This document shows positions 16,353-26,449 of a stretch of DNA of 64,000 nt, piece by piece (positions within the stretch are counted from its first letter, which is position 1; the number at the start of each line of letters is the position of its first letter). Made by a program: the position numbers and the translations under genes. The notes beneath the pieces are model-generated. The model had not been told where the DNA came from. It saw only the letters and a list, made by a program, of their open reading frames with translations, and made no database searches. The DNA comes from Marinomonas balearica (lineage in GTDB: Bacteria > Pseudomonadota > Gammaproteobacteria > Pseudomonadales > Marinomonadaceae): the NCBI RefSeq assembly GCF_004362145.1, contig NZ_SNXC01000009.1, positions 485,823 through 549,822 of the forward strand, in the 5' to 3' direction.

Positions 16353-17663
16353 ATGATTTCAAAAACCATTTCAACATACAGTAATCTTCCCTATTGGTTA
16401 TCAGACTCTTCATTTGTTCAGACAATAAACACAACCCCTCGCTACGCATTGCCGACGAAGGCGGATGCGGTGGTCGTCGGCGGCGGATTTACTGGGATGT
16501 CTGCCGCGATCACACTTGCCCGTGCGGGGTTGAGTGTCATTTTATTGGAAGGCGGACGTTTGGGGGAAGGTGCTAGCTCTCGTAACGGTGGGTTACTTGG
16601 CCCAAGTTTTAGCAAGCTGGGCGTAGATGGGCTTGAAAAAACGTACGGTCGAGACAAAGTTCATTCAACCATTAAAGAAAGTCTGCATGCGTTTCATTGG
16701 CTTGTAGACTTTATTAAAGAAGAAAAAATTGATTGCGATTTAAGTTTGTGCGGTCGGTTTCGAGGTGCAAGCCATCCTAGTCATTACGCAGGGTTAGTGG
16801 AGCAAGCCGAAGCGCTTTTGAAAGTAGTGGATTTCCCCGCGATAGAGGTATCGAAACAAGATCAGCATCAAGAAGTGGGTTCGGATGCCTATTATGGTGG
16901 AATGATATATCCGAAAGACGGCACATTGCACCCAGCGAAGTTGCTATCAGGGCTCAGTCAAATAGCTCAACGAGAAGGTGTGTTTCTTGCTGAGCATTCA
17001 ATGGTGCGTAATATTCAAAAAAATGGAAACCGTTTTTCTGTGAGCTTTGATGGTGGAGAGATCAATGCGGAGCACGTACTGATTGCGACTAATGGCTATA
17101 CAGGGAGTTCGTTTCGTCCATTAAAACACCGGCTGATTCCAATCCGATCTGCGATGGTAGCGACCGAAGAGTTGCCTAAATCCGTTGTTAGAGAAATTTT
17201 GCCTAAGCTACGCGGGCACGGCGGCACGGAAAGGTTAGTGGCCTATTATCGTCCATCGCCGGATGGTAAACGAATTTTGTTCGGCGGACGGGCATTTGGA
17301 AAAGGTGATCAACCGCAATTGTACAGTAAATACTTGCACGGTTTTATGACACGTATTTTCCCACAACTTTCTCATGTGAAATTGGATTATGCGTGGTCAG
17401 GTATGATCGCCTATACATTTGATCATGTTCCTCACATTGGTCAGCTTGAGAGTATGAACTACGCAATGGGTTATTGCGGTTCGGGCGTAGGAAGAGCGAA
17501 TTACTTTGGTTATAAGGCGGCACAGCAGATCTTAAATTTGGCGGAAGGTAAAACATCGTTTGACGAGTTTCCTTTTAAAGGTCGCCCTTTGTATTACGGT
17601 AAGCCTTGGTTTCTTCCCGCAATAATGAAATGGCATGACTTCGCTGATAGGCGAGGCTGGTAA
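16353..17663 (+). CDS. FAD-dependent amine/amino acid oxidoreductase (DAO family, PuuB-like)
   Basis: About 436 residues from the ATG at 16353; an in-frame ATG at 16332 has no better ribosome site. The N-terminus ADAVVVGGGFTGMSAAITLA is the Rossmann FAD-binding GxGxxG, followed by GEGASSRNGGLLGPSF, typical of gamma-glutamylputrescine oxidase and related DAO enzymes that oxidise amines to aldehydes. The C-terminus has MIAYTFDHVPHIGQL and a GYCGSGVGRANYFG flavin-contacting segment. Following aapJQMP and near the aminotransferase pseudogene, it probably acts on the compound imported by this transporter. Exact substrate unknown. Confidence 0.82.
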   Translation: MISKTISTYSNLPYWLSDSSFVQTINTTPRYALPTKADAVVVGGGFTGMSAAITLARAGLSVILLEGGRLGEGASSRNGGLLGPSFSKLGVDGLEKTYGRDKVHSTIKESLHAFHWLVDFIKEEKIDCDLSLCGRFRGASHPSHYAGLVEQAEALLKVVDFPAIEVSKQDQHQEVGSDAYYGGMIYPKDGTLHPAKLLSGLSQIAQREGVFLAEHSMVRNIQKNGNRFSVSFDGGEINAEHVLIATNGYTGSSFRPLKHRLIPIRSAMVATEELPKSVVREILPKLRGHGGTERLVAYYRPSPDGKRILFGGRAFGKGDQPQLYSKYLHGFMTRIFPQLSHVKLDYAWSGMIAYTFDHVPHIGQLESMNYAMGYCGSGVGRANYFGYKAAQQILNLAEGKTSFDEFPFKGRPLYYGKPWFLPAIMKWHDFADRRGW

Positions 17664-17812
17664 TTTGTTATTACGGAAAAATAAATCATAAACACGGCAA
17701 ACGGATAATTTCTCATCGCAAATCATGGAAACCTCGTATAAGGCTTGTTAGATTGTGTTCATGTGAGTGCTGGGCAGAGCACTTACAAGACATTTATTTG
17801 TGGGAGAAGGTT

Positions 17813-18121
17813 GTGATTTCTAGTCGTCGTAAGTTTATCAAGCGTGGTTTGCTGTCTGTTGCATCCATACCGTTGGTCGAGTTGAGTCTTTCAGAGGCGA
17901 AGGCCTCCAGTTTGCCGATGTTGGATCCAAACATCATTAACGCAAAAGCCTTAGCGTACACAAACGACTACAAAACTGTCGAATCGAAACCGGAATACAA
18001 ACCGGGAAGCACCTGTTTAAATTGTTCGTACTTTAATAAAGAAACCGGAGCGTGTCCGATCTTTGCGGGTTTTGGTGTTGCCGCAGAGGGCTGGTGCAGA
18101 GCGTGGCGACCTGTAAGTTAA
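17813..18121 (+). CDS. High-potential iron-sulfur protein (HiPIP), Tat-exported
   Basis: 102 residues from a GTG at 17813, chosen because GGAG lies 6 bases upstream and the product then begins with a twin-arginine signal, SSRRKFIKRGLLSVASIPLV. The C-terminus carries the four cluster cysteines in STCLNCSYF, GACPIF and GWCRAW, the HiPIP pattern. HiPIPs are small periplasmic electron carriers with a 4Fe-4S cluster working near +300 mV. An open frame extends upstream to 17753 but adds a non-signal-like segment. Its partner is unknown; the preceding FAD enzyme is cytosolic, so a direct link is doubtful. It is followed by a terminator. Confidence 0.85.
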   Translation: MISSRRKFIKRGLLSVASIPLVELSLSEAKASSLPMLDPNIINAKALAYTNDYKTVESKPEYKPGSTCLNCSYFNKETGACPIFAGFGVAAEGWCRAWRPVS

Positions 18122-18155
18122 CAACGCTTCTCGTTAGCGTTAAACGTTATTAGGG

Positions 18156-18191
18156 AAAAGCGGTCATTTTAGTTAAATGGTCGCTTTTTTA
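18156..18191 (+). terminator. Rho-independent terminator after the HiPIP gene
   Basis: AAAGCG and CATTT pair with AAATG and CGCTTT around a two-base mismatch, closing on a TAGTT loop, and the stem runs into TTTTTT. It ends the aap-oxidoreductase-HiPIP region. Confidence 0.75.
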
Positions 18192-18430
18192 GTATTTGTC
18201 CTACGGTTTCAGTCAGTCCCTTCCGCTTATCCATTCCTTCAATGTGTTGAAACTATTTGCGACATGGTCAAGGTGTCGTATTTGGTACTTTGCTAGGCGC
18301 TTGTAAGCATAATGTAGCGGTGTTATATCCTTATTATCGAGTTAATTCAGTAGTATCTAGAGGTTCAATGGGCTAAGCCCTTTGCCCGAAGACACTTCCT
18401 GTCCTTATCATCCTTAGGGAGCGGAAATCG
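18192..18430. other. Upstream region of the sarcosine oxidase operon
   Basis: No gene is visible in this stretch. It must contain the soxBDAG promoter and leader. A weak inverted repeat TTCAA-TGTG-TTGAA lies at 18238-18251. GGGAGCGG at 18418-18425 is the soxB ribosome site. I looked for a glycine riboswitch pattern and could not recognise one. Confidence 0.4.
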
Positions 18431-19684
18431 ATGCAGCATTATTCTGGTTTCGGTCTGTTAAAGCACAGTCTTAGCCACCACGAAAACTGGCAACGCATTT
18501 GGCGTAATCCAACGCCAAAGAAAAAGTACGATGTAATTATTGTTGGCGGTGGTGGTCATGGTTTAGCAACTGCCTACTATCTAGCGAAGCAATTTGGCGT
18601 TACTAACGTAGCGGTCATTGAAAAAGGGTATTTAGGGGGTGGTAACACCGCTCGAAATACAACCATCGTTCGTTCAAATTACCTTTGGGATGAAGCTGCC
18701 CATCTTTATGAGCACTCCATGAAATTGTGGGAAGGTCTTTCGCAAGATCTAAACTACAACGTTATGTTTTCTCAACGTGGCTGTCTGAACCTTGGTCATA
18801 CCTTGCAGGATATGCGCGATATTGAACGTAGAGTTAATGCGAACCGCCTTAACGGAATCGACGGTGAGGTATTGGACGCACAGCAAGTAAAAGAGATTGT
18901 CCCTATTTTGGATTGCTCTTCAGACCGACGTTATCCTGTTATGGGTGCCTCTTGGCAGCCTAGAGCGGGTGTAGCTCGACATGATGCTGTTGCGTGGGGA
19001 TTTGCGCGTGGTGCAGATGCTCATGGTGTTGATCTGATTCAACAAACAGAAGTGGTGGACTTCATCATTGAAGACGGTACGGTCGTAGGCGTTAAAACGG
19101 ATCGTTACGGTGAAATTAAAGCCGACCGTGTGGGTTGTGTGGTTGCGGGTAATTCGAGTGTCTTAGCGGCGAAAGCTGGGTTCGAATTGCCTTTGGAATC
19201 CCATCCGCTACAGGCATTGGTTTCTGAGCCGATTAAACCGATCTTAGACACCGTTGTTATGTCTAACCATGTACATGGTTATGCAAGTCAATCTGATAAG
19301 GGCGATTTGGTTATCGGTGCAGGCATTGACGGATACACAGGCTATGGTCAACGCGGCTCTTACGGAACGATTGAGCACACATTGCAAGCCATTGTTGAAA
19401 TGTTCCCAATTTTCAGCCGTGTTCGTATGAACCGTCAATGGGGCGGCATTGTAGATACTTGTCCAGATGCGTGTCCAATCGTCAGTGAAACACCTGTTAA
19501 GAATCTATTCTTTAACTGTGGTTGGGGAACAGGTGGATTTAAAGCGACTCCTGGATCTGGCAACGTGTTTGCGGCATCCCTTGCAAAAGGTGAGATGCAT
19601 GAACTTGCTAAGCCGTTCTCGATGTTCCGTTATCACAACGGCGCGTTGGTTGATGAACACGGTGCGGCAGGCGTCGCACACTAA
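18431..19684 (+). CDS. soxB: Heterotetrameric sarcosine oxidase, beta subunit
   Basis: 417 residues, the normal SoxB length. The FAD-binding [19 protein letters not shown] is at about residue 36, followed by [16 protein letters not shown], which in SoxB includes the region around the covalent FMN attachment site. The C-terminus has [20 protein letters not shown] and [16 protein letters not shown]. SoxB holds the noncovalent FAD that oxidises sarcosine (N-methylglycine) to glycine and the covalent FMN that passes electrons to oxygen. It leads the soxBDAG operon, with the classic gene order. Confidence 0.97.
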   Translation: MQHYSGFGLLKHSLSHHENWQRIWRNPTPKKKYDVIIVGGGGHGLATAYYLAKQFGVTNVAVIEKGYLGGGNTARNTTIVRSNYLWDEAAHLYEHSMKLWEGLSQDLNYNVMFSQRGCLNLGHTLQDMRDIERRVNANRLNGIDGEVLDAQQVKEIVPILDCSSDRRYPVMGASWQPRAGVARHDAVAWGFARGADAHGVDLIQQTEVVDFIIEDGTVVGVKTDRYGEIKADRVGCVVAGNSSVLAAKAGFELPLESHPLQALVSEPIKPILDTVVMSNHVHGYASQSDKGDLVIGAGIDGYTGYGQRGSYGTIEHTLQAIVEMFPIFSRVRMNRQWGGIVDTCPDACPIVSETPVKNLFFNCGWGTGGFKATPGSGNVFAASLAKGEMHELAKPFSMFRYHNGALVDEHGAAGVAH

Positions 19685-19845
19685 TTAAGGCAGCGGAACA
19701 TGACTATGCTCAATGGTTTAGCGTTAAAAACCGATTCAAACTGCTCCAATATTGAGAGTGAACTCCGCTTTTTCGTCGCGTCTGGCATTCTACTTTCATC
19801 ATGCGCGACGCTTTCCGACAGCCTTATGCTAAAGGAGACCTGTTA

Positions 19846-20130
19846 ATGTTACATATTTACTGTCCTCATTGCTGCGAATATCGAGAAGAAGAAGAGTTCC
19901 ATGCAAAAGGTCAAGCCCACATTGTGCGACCTCTTGATCCCGATGCTTGTACTGATCAGGAATGGGGCGAATTCATGTATTTTCGTAAGAACCCTCGTGG
20001 AATCCATCATGAACTTTGGGTTCATGCCGCGGGCTGCCGTAAATTCTTTAACGTGACGAGAAATACGCAGACATACGAAATAAAAGAAGTATACAAAGTC
20101 GGCGAAAAACCGACGATTGTTGCAGAGTAG
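19846..20130 (+). CDS. soxD: Sarcosine oxidase, delta subunit
   Basis: 94 residues from the ATG at 19846, with AAAGGAGA upstream; an open frame begins earlier at 19801 but lacks a ribosome site. The N-terminal HIYCPHCCEYREEEEF carries zinc-binding Cys/His residues, with a later histidine and cysteine in HAAGCRKFF. The small zinc-binding delta subunit stabilises the SoxABG complex. The 161-base gap from soxB shows no other gene. Confidence 0.95.
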   Translation: MLHIYCPHCCEYREEEEFHAKGQAHIVRPLDPDACTDQEWGEFMYFRKNPRGIHHELWVHAAGCRKFFNVTRNTQTYEIKEVYKVGEKPTIVAE

Positions 20131-20141
20131 GGGAGCGAATA

Positions 20142-23100
20142 ATGACACAAAAAAACCGTTTAATGTCTGGTGGTCGTATCAATCGCTCCAAGCCTTTGTC
20201 GTTCACCTACAATGATAAACAATATTCCGGCTATGAAGGTGACACGCTTGCCTCTGCACTGTTAGCAAATGGTGTAGACATCATTGGCCGAAGCTTTAAA
20301 TACAGCCGTCCACGAGGCATTGTTGCAGCGGGCGCAGAAGAACCGAATGCGGTGATGCAAATCGGTGCAACTGAAGCGACTCAAACTCCGAATGTCCGCG
20401 CGACCCAGCAAGAGCTTTATCCTGGCTTGGTTTGTGGTGCGACAAACGGTTGGCCGAACGTAGATAATGATTTGATGGGGTTGGTAGGTAAAATTGGTGG
20501 TAAAGCGATGCCACCAGGTTTTTACTACAAAACCTTTATGTATCCTAAATCAATGTGGGAAACATACGAATCGTACATCCGTAAAGCGGCTGGACTTGGC
20601 CGTTCTCCAAACGAATACGACGTTGATATATACGACAAAATGAACCAGCACTGCGATGTGTTGGTCGTTGGAGCAGGCCCTGCAGGTTTGTCAGCGGCTC
20701 TTGTTGCTGCAAAAGCAGGCGCACGAGTGATCCTTGCGGATGAACAAAATGAATTTGGCGGCAGTTTATTAAGCAGCCGAGAAACTCTTGACGGTAAACC
20801 TGCAACCGAATGGGTGAACAGTGTAGTAGAAGAGTTGTCGACGTTTGAGAATGTCGCTCTGATGCCTCGTTCAACGGTAAACGGCTACCACGATCATAAC
20901 TTCCTTACTATTCACGAGCGTTGCACTGATCATATTGCAGATCGTGCGCCAAATGGTCAGGTTCGCCAACGTTACCATCGCGTTCGTGCAAAATGGGTTG
21001 TGTTAGCAACGGGTGCTCACGAGCGTCCTTTGGTTTATGGTAATAACGATGTACCGGGTTGTATGCAAGCGAGTGCGGTATCGACTTACATAAATCGTTA
21101 TGGCGTCGTGCCGGGTAATGAGTTGGTACTTATGACAACCAATGACAATGCATACCATACAGCATTGGATTGGCATGACGCGGGCCGCAAAGTGATGGCC
21201 ATCGTTGATACGCGTAAGAATCCATCAGGCGCTTTGATAGAGGAAGCACGTAACCGAGGCATCAATGTTATGGTGGGCTCGGGTGTCATTGAAGTGCAGG
21301 GTAGCAAGCGCGTTACCAGTGTAAGCGTTGCTCCACTTAATGAAGATGGCTCACGTGTAACGGGTTCCGTTATAAAGATCGGCGCGGACACTGTTGCGTC
21401 ATCTGGTGGTTGGAGTCCCGTCGTTCACCTTTCTTGTCATACAGGATCTCGTCCAGTTTGGAAAGATGAAGCTCTTGGTTTTGTACCGGGATCAACGGTT
21501 CAGAATCAATTTACGGCAGGTGCAATCAACGGCGAATATTCGACTGAAGGTGCATTAGGGCAAGGTGTAGAGTCTGCGAATGACGTTCTAAAAGCATTGG
21601 GGCTAGACGCTGTGTCCATAGCGTTGCCAGACACGGATGAGCCTGCACAAAGCGAATCCATGGCTTTGTACCATGTACCTCATACTAAACCGACGTCACA
21701 GGCACCAAAACAATTTGTCGATTATCAAAATGATGTAACGGCAGCGGGTATCGAGTTGGCATGTCGAGAAGGTTTTGAATCGATTGAACATGTTAAACGC
21801 TACACAGCAATGGGCTTTGGTACTGATCAGGGTAAGTTGGGTAACATTAACGGCATGGCGATTGCTGCAAAAATGCTCAATCAATCCATTCCTGAAACGG
21901 GAACAACGATCTTTCGTCCGAACTACACCCCCGTTACTTTTGGTGCAATTGTTGGTCGTGATTGTGGTGAGCTGTTTGACCCAATGCGTTACACGGCGAT
22001 GCATGCATGGCATGAGGAACGTGGCGCCGAGTATGAGGATGTAGGGCAATGGAAACGCCCATGGTATTTCCCTCTAAAAGGCGAAAGTATGCAAGATGCT
22101 CTAAATCGTGAGTGTTTAGCAACGCGTGAATCAGTGGGTATATTGGATGCATCAACCTTAGGTAAGATTGATATTCAAGGTAAAGATGCACGTGAATTCT
22201 TAGGGCGCGTTTATACCAATGCGTGGGCTAAATTGGCGGTTGGTAAGTGTCGTTACGGTCTTATGTGTGGTGAAGATGGAATGGTATTCGACGACGGGGT
22301 TACCTCTTGTCTAGGCGAAAATCATTTCTTAATGACAACAACATCAGGCGGTGCAGCCCATGTGTTGGAATGGCTAGAGCTTTACCATCAAACAGAGTGG
22401 CCAGAAATGGAAGTGTACTTTACTTCTGTGACAGATCACTGGGCTACTATGACAATTGCGGGTCCGAACAGTCGGAAATTGCTTGAAGAATTGACGGATT
22501 ATGACGTCTCTTCCGAGAATTTTGGCTACATGGATTGGAAGAAAATGACGATTGCTGGAGTGCCTGCACGCGTTTTCCGAATTTCATTTACAGGTGAACT
22601 GTCTTACGAAATCAATGTACAAGCGAACTACGGTTTGCATGTATGGAAAGCCTTGTTTGAACACGAAGACAAGTACAACTTAACACCTTACGGCACAGAA
22701 ACAATGCACATTTTACGTGCTGAGAAAGGTTTCATTATCGCAGGTCAAGACACAGATGGATCGGTTCATCCATTTGACCTAGGTATGCCTTGGGCGGTTT
22801 CTATGAAAAAGCCGTTTAGTTTCATCGGTAAGCGCGGTATGCAGCGTGAAGACTGTGTTCGCCCAGATCGTAAACAGTTAGTTGGTCTTAAAACTACAGA
22901 TCCAAATATTGTTTTACCTGAAGGCGCACAGGGTGTATTCGACCCTAATGCTCCTATCCCAATGCCAATGGTCGGCCATGTAACGTCTAGCTATTGGAGT
23001 GCGAACTTGAATCGCTCAGTCGCGATGGGGTTTGTAAAAGGTGGGTCGGAAAGAATGGGTGAAAAAGTCTATTACCCATTGGTTGATGGCCGAACAGTAG

Positions 23101-23159
23101 AAGCTGAAATCTGTAGTCCAGTATTTTTAGATCCAAAAGGGGAGCGTCAACATGTCTGA
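20142..23159 (+). CDS. soxA: Sarcosine oxidase, alpha subunit
   Basis: 1005 residues, full length. Domains in order: an N-terminal ferredoxin-like fold (FTYNDKQYSGYEGDTLASAL), an NAD-binding pyridine nucleotide-disulfide-type domain (VLVVGAGPAGLSAALVAAKA near residue 170, with ATGAHERPLVYGNNDVPGC), and from about residue 610 a GcvT/aminomethyltransferase domain (GILDASTLGKIDIQGKDA, ending with the GcvT C-terminal barrel). The GcvT part transfers the methyl-derived one-carbon unit to tetrahydrofolate, giving 5,10-methylene-THF. It overlaps soxG by 8 bases. Confidence 0.97.
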   Translation: MTQKNRLMSGGRINRSKPLSFTYNDKQYSGYEGDTLASALLANGVDIIGRSFKYSRPRGIVAAGAEEPNAVMQIGATEATQTPNVRATQQELYPGLVCGATNGWPNVDNDLMGLVGKIGGKAMPPGFYYKTFMYPKSMWETYESYIRKAAGLGRSPNEYDVDIYDKMNQHCDVLVVGAGPAGLSAALVAAKAGARVILADEQNEFGGSLLSSRETLDGKPATEWVNSVVEELSTFENVALMPRSTVNGYHDHNFLTIHERCTDHIADRAPNGQVRQRYHRVRAKWVVLATGAHERPLVYGNNDVPGCMQASAVSTYINRYGVVPGNELVLMTTNDNAYHTALDWHDAGRKVMAIVDTRKNPSGALIEEARNRGINVMVGSGVIEVQGSKRVTSVSVAPLNEDGSRVTGSVIKIGADTVASSGGWSPVVHLSCHTGSRPVWKDEALGFVPGSTVQNQFTAGAINGEYSTEGALGQGVESANDVLKALGLDAVSIALPDTDEPAQSESMALYHVPHTKPTSQAPKQFVDYQNDVTAAGIELACREGFESIEHVKRYTAMGFGTDQGKLGNINGMAIAAKMLNQSIPETGTTIFRPNYTPVTFGAIVGRDCGELFDPMRYTAMHAWHEERGAEYEDVGQWKRPWYFPLKGESMQDALNRECLATRESVGILDASTLGKIDIQGKDAREFLGRVYTNAWAKLAVGKCRYGLMCGEDGMVFDDGVTSCLGENHFLMTTTSGGAAHVLEWLELYHQTEWPEMEVYFTSVTDHWATMTIAGPNSRKLLEELTDYDVSSENFGYMDWKKMTIAGVPARVFRISFTGELSYEINVQANYGLHVWKALFEHEDKYNLTPYGTETMHILRAEKGFIIAGQDTDGSVHPFDLGMPWAVSMKKPFSFIGKRGMQREDCVRPDRKQLVGLKTTDPNIVLPEGAQGVFDPNAPIPMPMVGHVTSSYWSANLNRSVAMGFVKGGSERMGEKVYYPLVDGRTVEAEICSPVFLDPKGERQHV

Positions 23160-23805
23160 TACCGCAGTTGAAACACCAAACGTGATGGTAATGAATCAGC
23201 TTCCTTCATCGGAGATCGTAGGTGAATCGCCATTGCATCATGCTGATTTAGCAAGTGCAGCCGCAACAAAAAACGAAGGCGGTGTTCACCTTCGCGAAAA
23301 CGCGTTGCAAGGCTTTTTAACGTTACGGTTGAACCCTGAAAACAAAGATTTACTGGCGTCAGCGAATGCTGTGTTGGGTCTTGAGCTGCCGACTAAACCG
23401 CTTAGCTCTGTAACCGAAGGGGCTACAACCGCTCGTTGGATGAGTCCGGATGAATGGTTGATCTCAGTGCCAGGTGAAGCCGCATTTGATCTAGAGACGG
23501 CGTTCCAAGAAAAAGTGGATGGCCATTTTTCTCTAGTGAACTCCAGCGGAGGCGTGACGACTTTAGTCGTGTCTGGTGAGCATGTTGTCGAGATGCTGAA
23601 AAAATCTGTGCCTTATGATTTTCATATTAGCGAGTTTCCAGCGGGTAAAGTGGTCTCTACGCTGTTTGCAAAGAGCAGTGCGGTGATTCGTCGTTTGGAT
23701 GAGCAAGCATTCGAATTGATTATTCGCCGTAGTTTTGCGGATTATATTTGGCTTTGGATTCAAGATGCTAGCCGTGAATATGGCTTGGTCATTAAGAACG
23801 ACTAA
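23152..23805 (+). CDS. soxG: Sarcosine oxidase, gamma subunit
   Basis: 217 residues with the SoxG features LREN-ALQGFLTLRLNP, TARWMSPDEWLIS and, late, FELIIRRSFADYIWLWIQDA. SoxG resembles a half GcvT domain and completes the alpha-beta-gamma-delta tetramer. It overlaps soxA by 8 bases and is followed by a terminator, so the operon is soxBDAG with purU possibly read separately. Confidence 0.93.
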   Translation: MSDTAVETPNVMVMNQLPSSEIVGESPLHHADLASAAATKNEGGVHLRENALQGFLTLRLNPENKDLLASANAVLGLELPTKPLSSVTEGATTARWMSPDEWLISVPGEAAFDLETAFQEKVDGHFSLVNSSGGVTTLVVSGEHVVEMLKKSVPYDFHISEFPAGKVVSTLFAKSSAVIRRLDEQAFELIIRRSFADYIWLWIQDASREYGLVIKND

Positions 23806-23836
23806 GTATCGCGTTCCGTATCTGGAAAACCTTTAG

Positions 23837-23868
23837 AAAAAGCCAGCCAACTTTGGCTGGCTTTTTTA
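23837..23868 (+). terminator. Rho-independent terminator after soxG
   Basis: A perfect 9-bp stem AGCCAGCCA / TGGCTGGCT (23841-23849 and 23854-23862) with a 4-base loop, flanked by an A run and followed by TTTTTT. Because purU begins at 23909, purU either has its own promoter in the remaining 40 bases or depends on read-through. Confidence 0.9.
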
Positions 23869-23908
23869 TTCATGACTAACTTCACGCTATTTTTGAAAGA
23901 GAATACCT

Positions 23909-24775
23909 ATGAAATCGACAAAAAAACCATGGATTTTCACAGCCAAATGCCCAAGTGTTCTTGGAACGGTTGATGTGGTAACCCGCTATATGGCGGAATC
24001 AGGAAACTACGTTTCAGAGATCCATTCGTTTGATGATTACGAATCAGACCAATTTTTTATCCGTATTGAATTTATTCCAAATGGTGACGCTTTTAGCGAA
24101 GACGTGTTTGCAGCGGATTTTCAGGCTAGAGCAGATGAATTTAACATGGAGTGGGCGTTAACACCTCCAGACCATAAGCCTCGTGTCGCGATTTTGGTAT
24201 CGAAATACGACCATTGTTTAAATGACTTGTTGTACCGATACCGTACTGGTCAGTTGAATATTGAAGTCCCCGTGATTATCTCAAACCACCCTGACCTCAA
24301 GGATTTAGCTGATTGGCATGGTATTCCTTATTATCATTTGCCTATTAGCGCAGAAACAAAGCCTCAACAAGAGGCTCAAGTAAAAGAGCTGATTGAAAAG
24401 TACGACGCTGAGTTGGTTGTGCTTGCGCGTTATATGCAAGTTTTGTCTCCCGATATGTGTCAGTACCTAGATGGTAAAGCCATCAATATTCATCACTCAC
24501 TATTGCCAGGTTTTAAAGGTGCTAGGCCGTACCATCAAGCGTGGGAAAAGGGTGTGAAAATGGTTGGTGCGACGGCTCACTACGTGAATAACGACTTGGA
24601 TGAGGGGCCAATTATCGCTCAAGGAATACAAACGGTAGATCACGCACATTATCCGGAAGATTTGGTCGCCAAAGGGCAAGATGTGGAACGCGTAACCTTG
24701 TTTAATGCAGTTAAGTATCATGTTGAAAAGCGTGTGTTTTTAAATGGCAGTCGTACCGTAGTATTCGGTCGATAA
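23909..24775 (+). CDS. purU: Formyltetrahydrofolate deformylase
   Basis: 288 residues. An N-terminal ACT domain (TAKCPSVLGTVDVVTRYMA) is followed by a formyltransferase fold with the catalytic region INIHHSLLPGFKGARPYHQA and HYVNNDLDEGPII (catalytic Asp). PurU hydrolyses 10-formyl-THF to formate and free THF. Placed after soxBDAG it recycles the THF that sarcosine oxidase loads with one-carbon units, a common pairing in betaine degraders. Confidence 0.95.
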   Translation: MKSTKKPWIFTAKCPSVLGTVDVVTRYMAESGNYVSEIHSFDDYESDQFFIRIEFIPNGDAFSEDVFAADFQARADEFNMEWALTPPDHKPRVAILVSKYDHCLNDLLYRYRTGQLNIEVPVIISNHPDLKDLADWHGIPYYHLPISAETKPQQEAQVKELIEKYDAELVVLARYMQVLSPDMCQYLDGKAINIHHSLLPGFKGARPYHQAWEKGVKMVGATAHYVNNDLDEGPIIAQGIQTVDHAHYPEDLVAKGQDVERVTLFNAVKYHVEKRVFLNGSRTVVFGR

Positions 24776-24781
24776 CTAAGT

Positions 24782-24815
24782 AAGGCATCTAAGGTTGAGT
24801 AATGTTAGATGCCTT
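24782..24815 (+). terminator. Hairpin after purU
   Basis: A perfect 11-bp stem AAGGCATCTAA / TTAGATGCCTT with a 12-base loop begins 6 bases after the purU stop. Only scattered T residues follow, so termination may be weak or Rho-assisted. Confidence 0.55.
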
Positions 24816-24948
24816 GTATAGACAATCTTTTAGAGACTTGTCTAAACTTTAACTTATTGAAGCTATTATGATTTCTATGCTGCTCAACTTAATTAATTTA
24901 ATTGACATAGGTTAATTGTTGTATTCCAGACACTTTGCTCTAGAATAC

Positions 24949-24960
24949 ACAAAATTTTGT
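24949..24960. promoter_or_regulatory. Palindrome in the serine dehydratase leader
   Basis: ACAAAATTTTGT, a perfect 12-bp palindrome, lies 16 bases before the serine dehydratase ATG and just before its GGAGG ribosome site. A TTGACA at 24902 could be a -35, but the -10 is unclear. The palindrome could be an operator or simply part of an AT-rich leader. Confidence 0.3.
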
Positions 24961-24976
24961 ATGTTCTGGAGGCAAA

Positions 24977-26353
24977 ATGTCCATCAGTGTTTTTGACTTG
25001 TTTAAAATTGGTATTGGTCCGTCAAGCTCGCATACTGTGGGGCCGATGCAAGCAGCGGCAGACTTTAGAGAAGCGCTATCCGAATCGGATTTGGCAAATG
25101 TTGCACGAGTCAAAGTAGAACTGTTTGGCTCTCTGAGCGCGACAGGGAAGGGACATGCGACTGACAGTGCGATTATTCTAGGTTTAATGGGAGAACGTCC
25201 CAGCACCATTAATCCCGAGATTGTCGATTCAACCGTCGCTGAATTAAAATCGACAAATCGATTAAAATTTGTGGATCAACGCGCGATCGAATTTATCTGG
25301 GATCGCGACATGTGCTTTCTTGAGGAAGTGCTTCCTTATCATCCGAATGCCATGTCTATTTCAGCGTTTGACATAAATGGCACGACACTCCATTCAAATA
25401 CTTACTATTCAATCGGTGGCGGCTTTGTCATTGATGAAAGCCATGCGCACGAAGACGCCTACGTGGTTCCACAAGTTGCTGTCCCATATGATTTTAGCTC
25501 TGCCAAAGAGCTGCTCGCGTTGTGTGAAGAGCACAATATGCGTCTTAGCGAGCTGATGATGGCGAATGAGAAAACATGGCGAACAGAAGCTGAGATTCGT
25601 GATGGCCTGATGGATATTTGGGCAGCGATGAAGGAGTGCATTGCAAACGGCCTGCATAAAGAAGGTGTATTGCCGGGTGGTCTAAATGTTAGGCGACGTG
25701 CAATGAGCTTGCATAAATCGCTTATCAAAGCGACGCGCCCTAACATAATCAGCTCCACACTCTCTGCAATGGATTGGGTGAATCTGTATGCATTGGCTGT
25801 TAACGAAGAAAATGCAGGTGGCGGTCGTATGGTCACTGCACCAACGAACGGCGCGGCGGGTATTATCCCCGCAGTTCTTATGTATTTTATGGAATTCACC
25901 GACAAAGTAGGCGAAGAAGACGTAGTAGACTTTCTTCTCGCTGCTGCCGCAATCGGCGTGCTTTGTAAGAAGAATGCGTCTATTTCCGGTGCAGAAGTAG
26001 GTTGTCAGGGCGAAGTTGGCTCCGCCTGTGCCATGGCCGCAGCAGGTTTATGTGACGTGCTTGGTGGTACGCCGAAACAAGTAGAGAATGCAGCCGAGAT
26101 CGGCCTTGAGCATAACCTTGGGCTTACCTGTGATCCGGTCGGTGGCTTGGTACAAGTGCCTTGTATTGAACGCAACGCCATCGCTGCCATGAAAGCCATA
26201 AACGCAACGCAAATGGCCTTAAGAGGCGATGGCGACCACTTTATATCCTTGGATAAGGTGATCAAAACCATGCGCGACACAGGGCGCGACATGCAAGATA
26301 AATACAAAGAAACCTCACGCGGCGGTTTAGCTGTTAACGCGATTGAGTGTTGA
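24977..26353 (+). CDS. sdaA: L-serine ammonia-lyase (iron-sulfur type)
   Basis: 458 residues, single-chain alpha-beta form. The N-terminus [20 protein letters not shown] is diagnostic. Later come [16 protein letters not shown], the cysteines of [17 protein letters not shown], and [18 protein letters not shown], which bind the 4Fe-4S cluster. It converts L-serine to pyruvate and ammonia. In this locus it drains the serine made from glycine released by sarcosine oxidase. GGAGG lies 7 bases before the ATG and an efficient terminator follows. Confidence 0.95.
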   Translation: MSISVFDLFKIGIGPSSSHTVGPMQAAADFREALSESDLANVARVKVELFGSLSATGKGHATDSAIILGLMGERPSTINPEIVDSTVAELKSTNRLKFVDQRAIEFIWDRDMCFLEEVLPYHPNAMSISAFDINGTTLHSNTYYSIGGGFVIDESHAHEDAYVVPQVAVPYDFSSAKELLALCEEHNMRLSELMMANEKTWRTEAEIRDGLMDIWAAMKECIANGLHKEGVLPGGLNVRRRAMSLHKSLIKATRPNIISSTLSAMDWVNLYALAVNEENAGGGRMVTAPTNGAAGIIPAVLMYFMEFTDKVGEEDVVDFLLAAAAIGVLCKKNASISGAEVGCQGEVGSACAMAAAGLCDVLGGTPKQVENAAEIGLEHNLGLTCDPVGGLVQVPCIERNAIAAMKAINATQMALRGDGDHFISLDKVIKTMRDTGRDMQDKYKETSRGGLAVNAIEC

Positions 26354-26410
26354 TTTTCGTTTCTCTCATTCGATAGTTCATTTAGAAATCGAGAGTAGAG
26401 CTACTGTTAC

Positions 26411-26449
26411 AAAAAAAGGCTGCGTTATTTTACGCAGCCTTTTTTTGTT
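26411..26449 (+). terminator. Rho-independent terminator after the serine dehydratase gene
   Basis: AAAAAAAGGCTGCGT pairs perfectly with ACGCAGCCTTTTTTT around a short TATTTT loop. The A and T runs on the two sides make it potentially bidirectional. Confidence 0.93.

Noticed and set aside
18192-18430. Glycine riboswitch ahead of soxB
   Set aside because: I could not find the conserved GGAGAG...CACCGAAGG core; only a weak TTCAA/TTGAA repeat is present.
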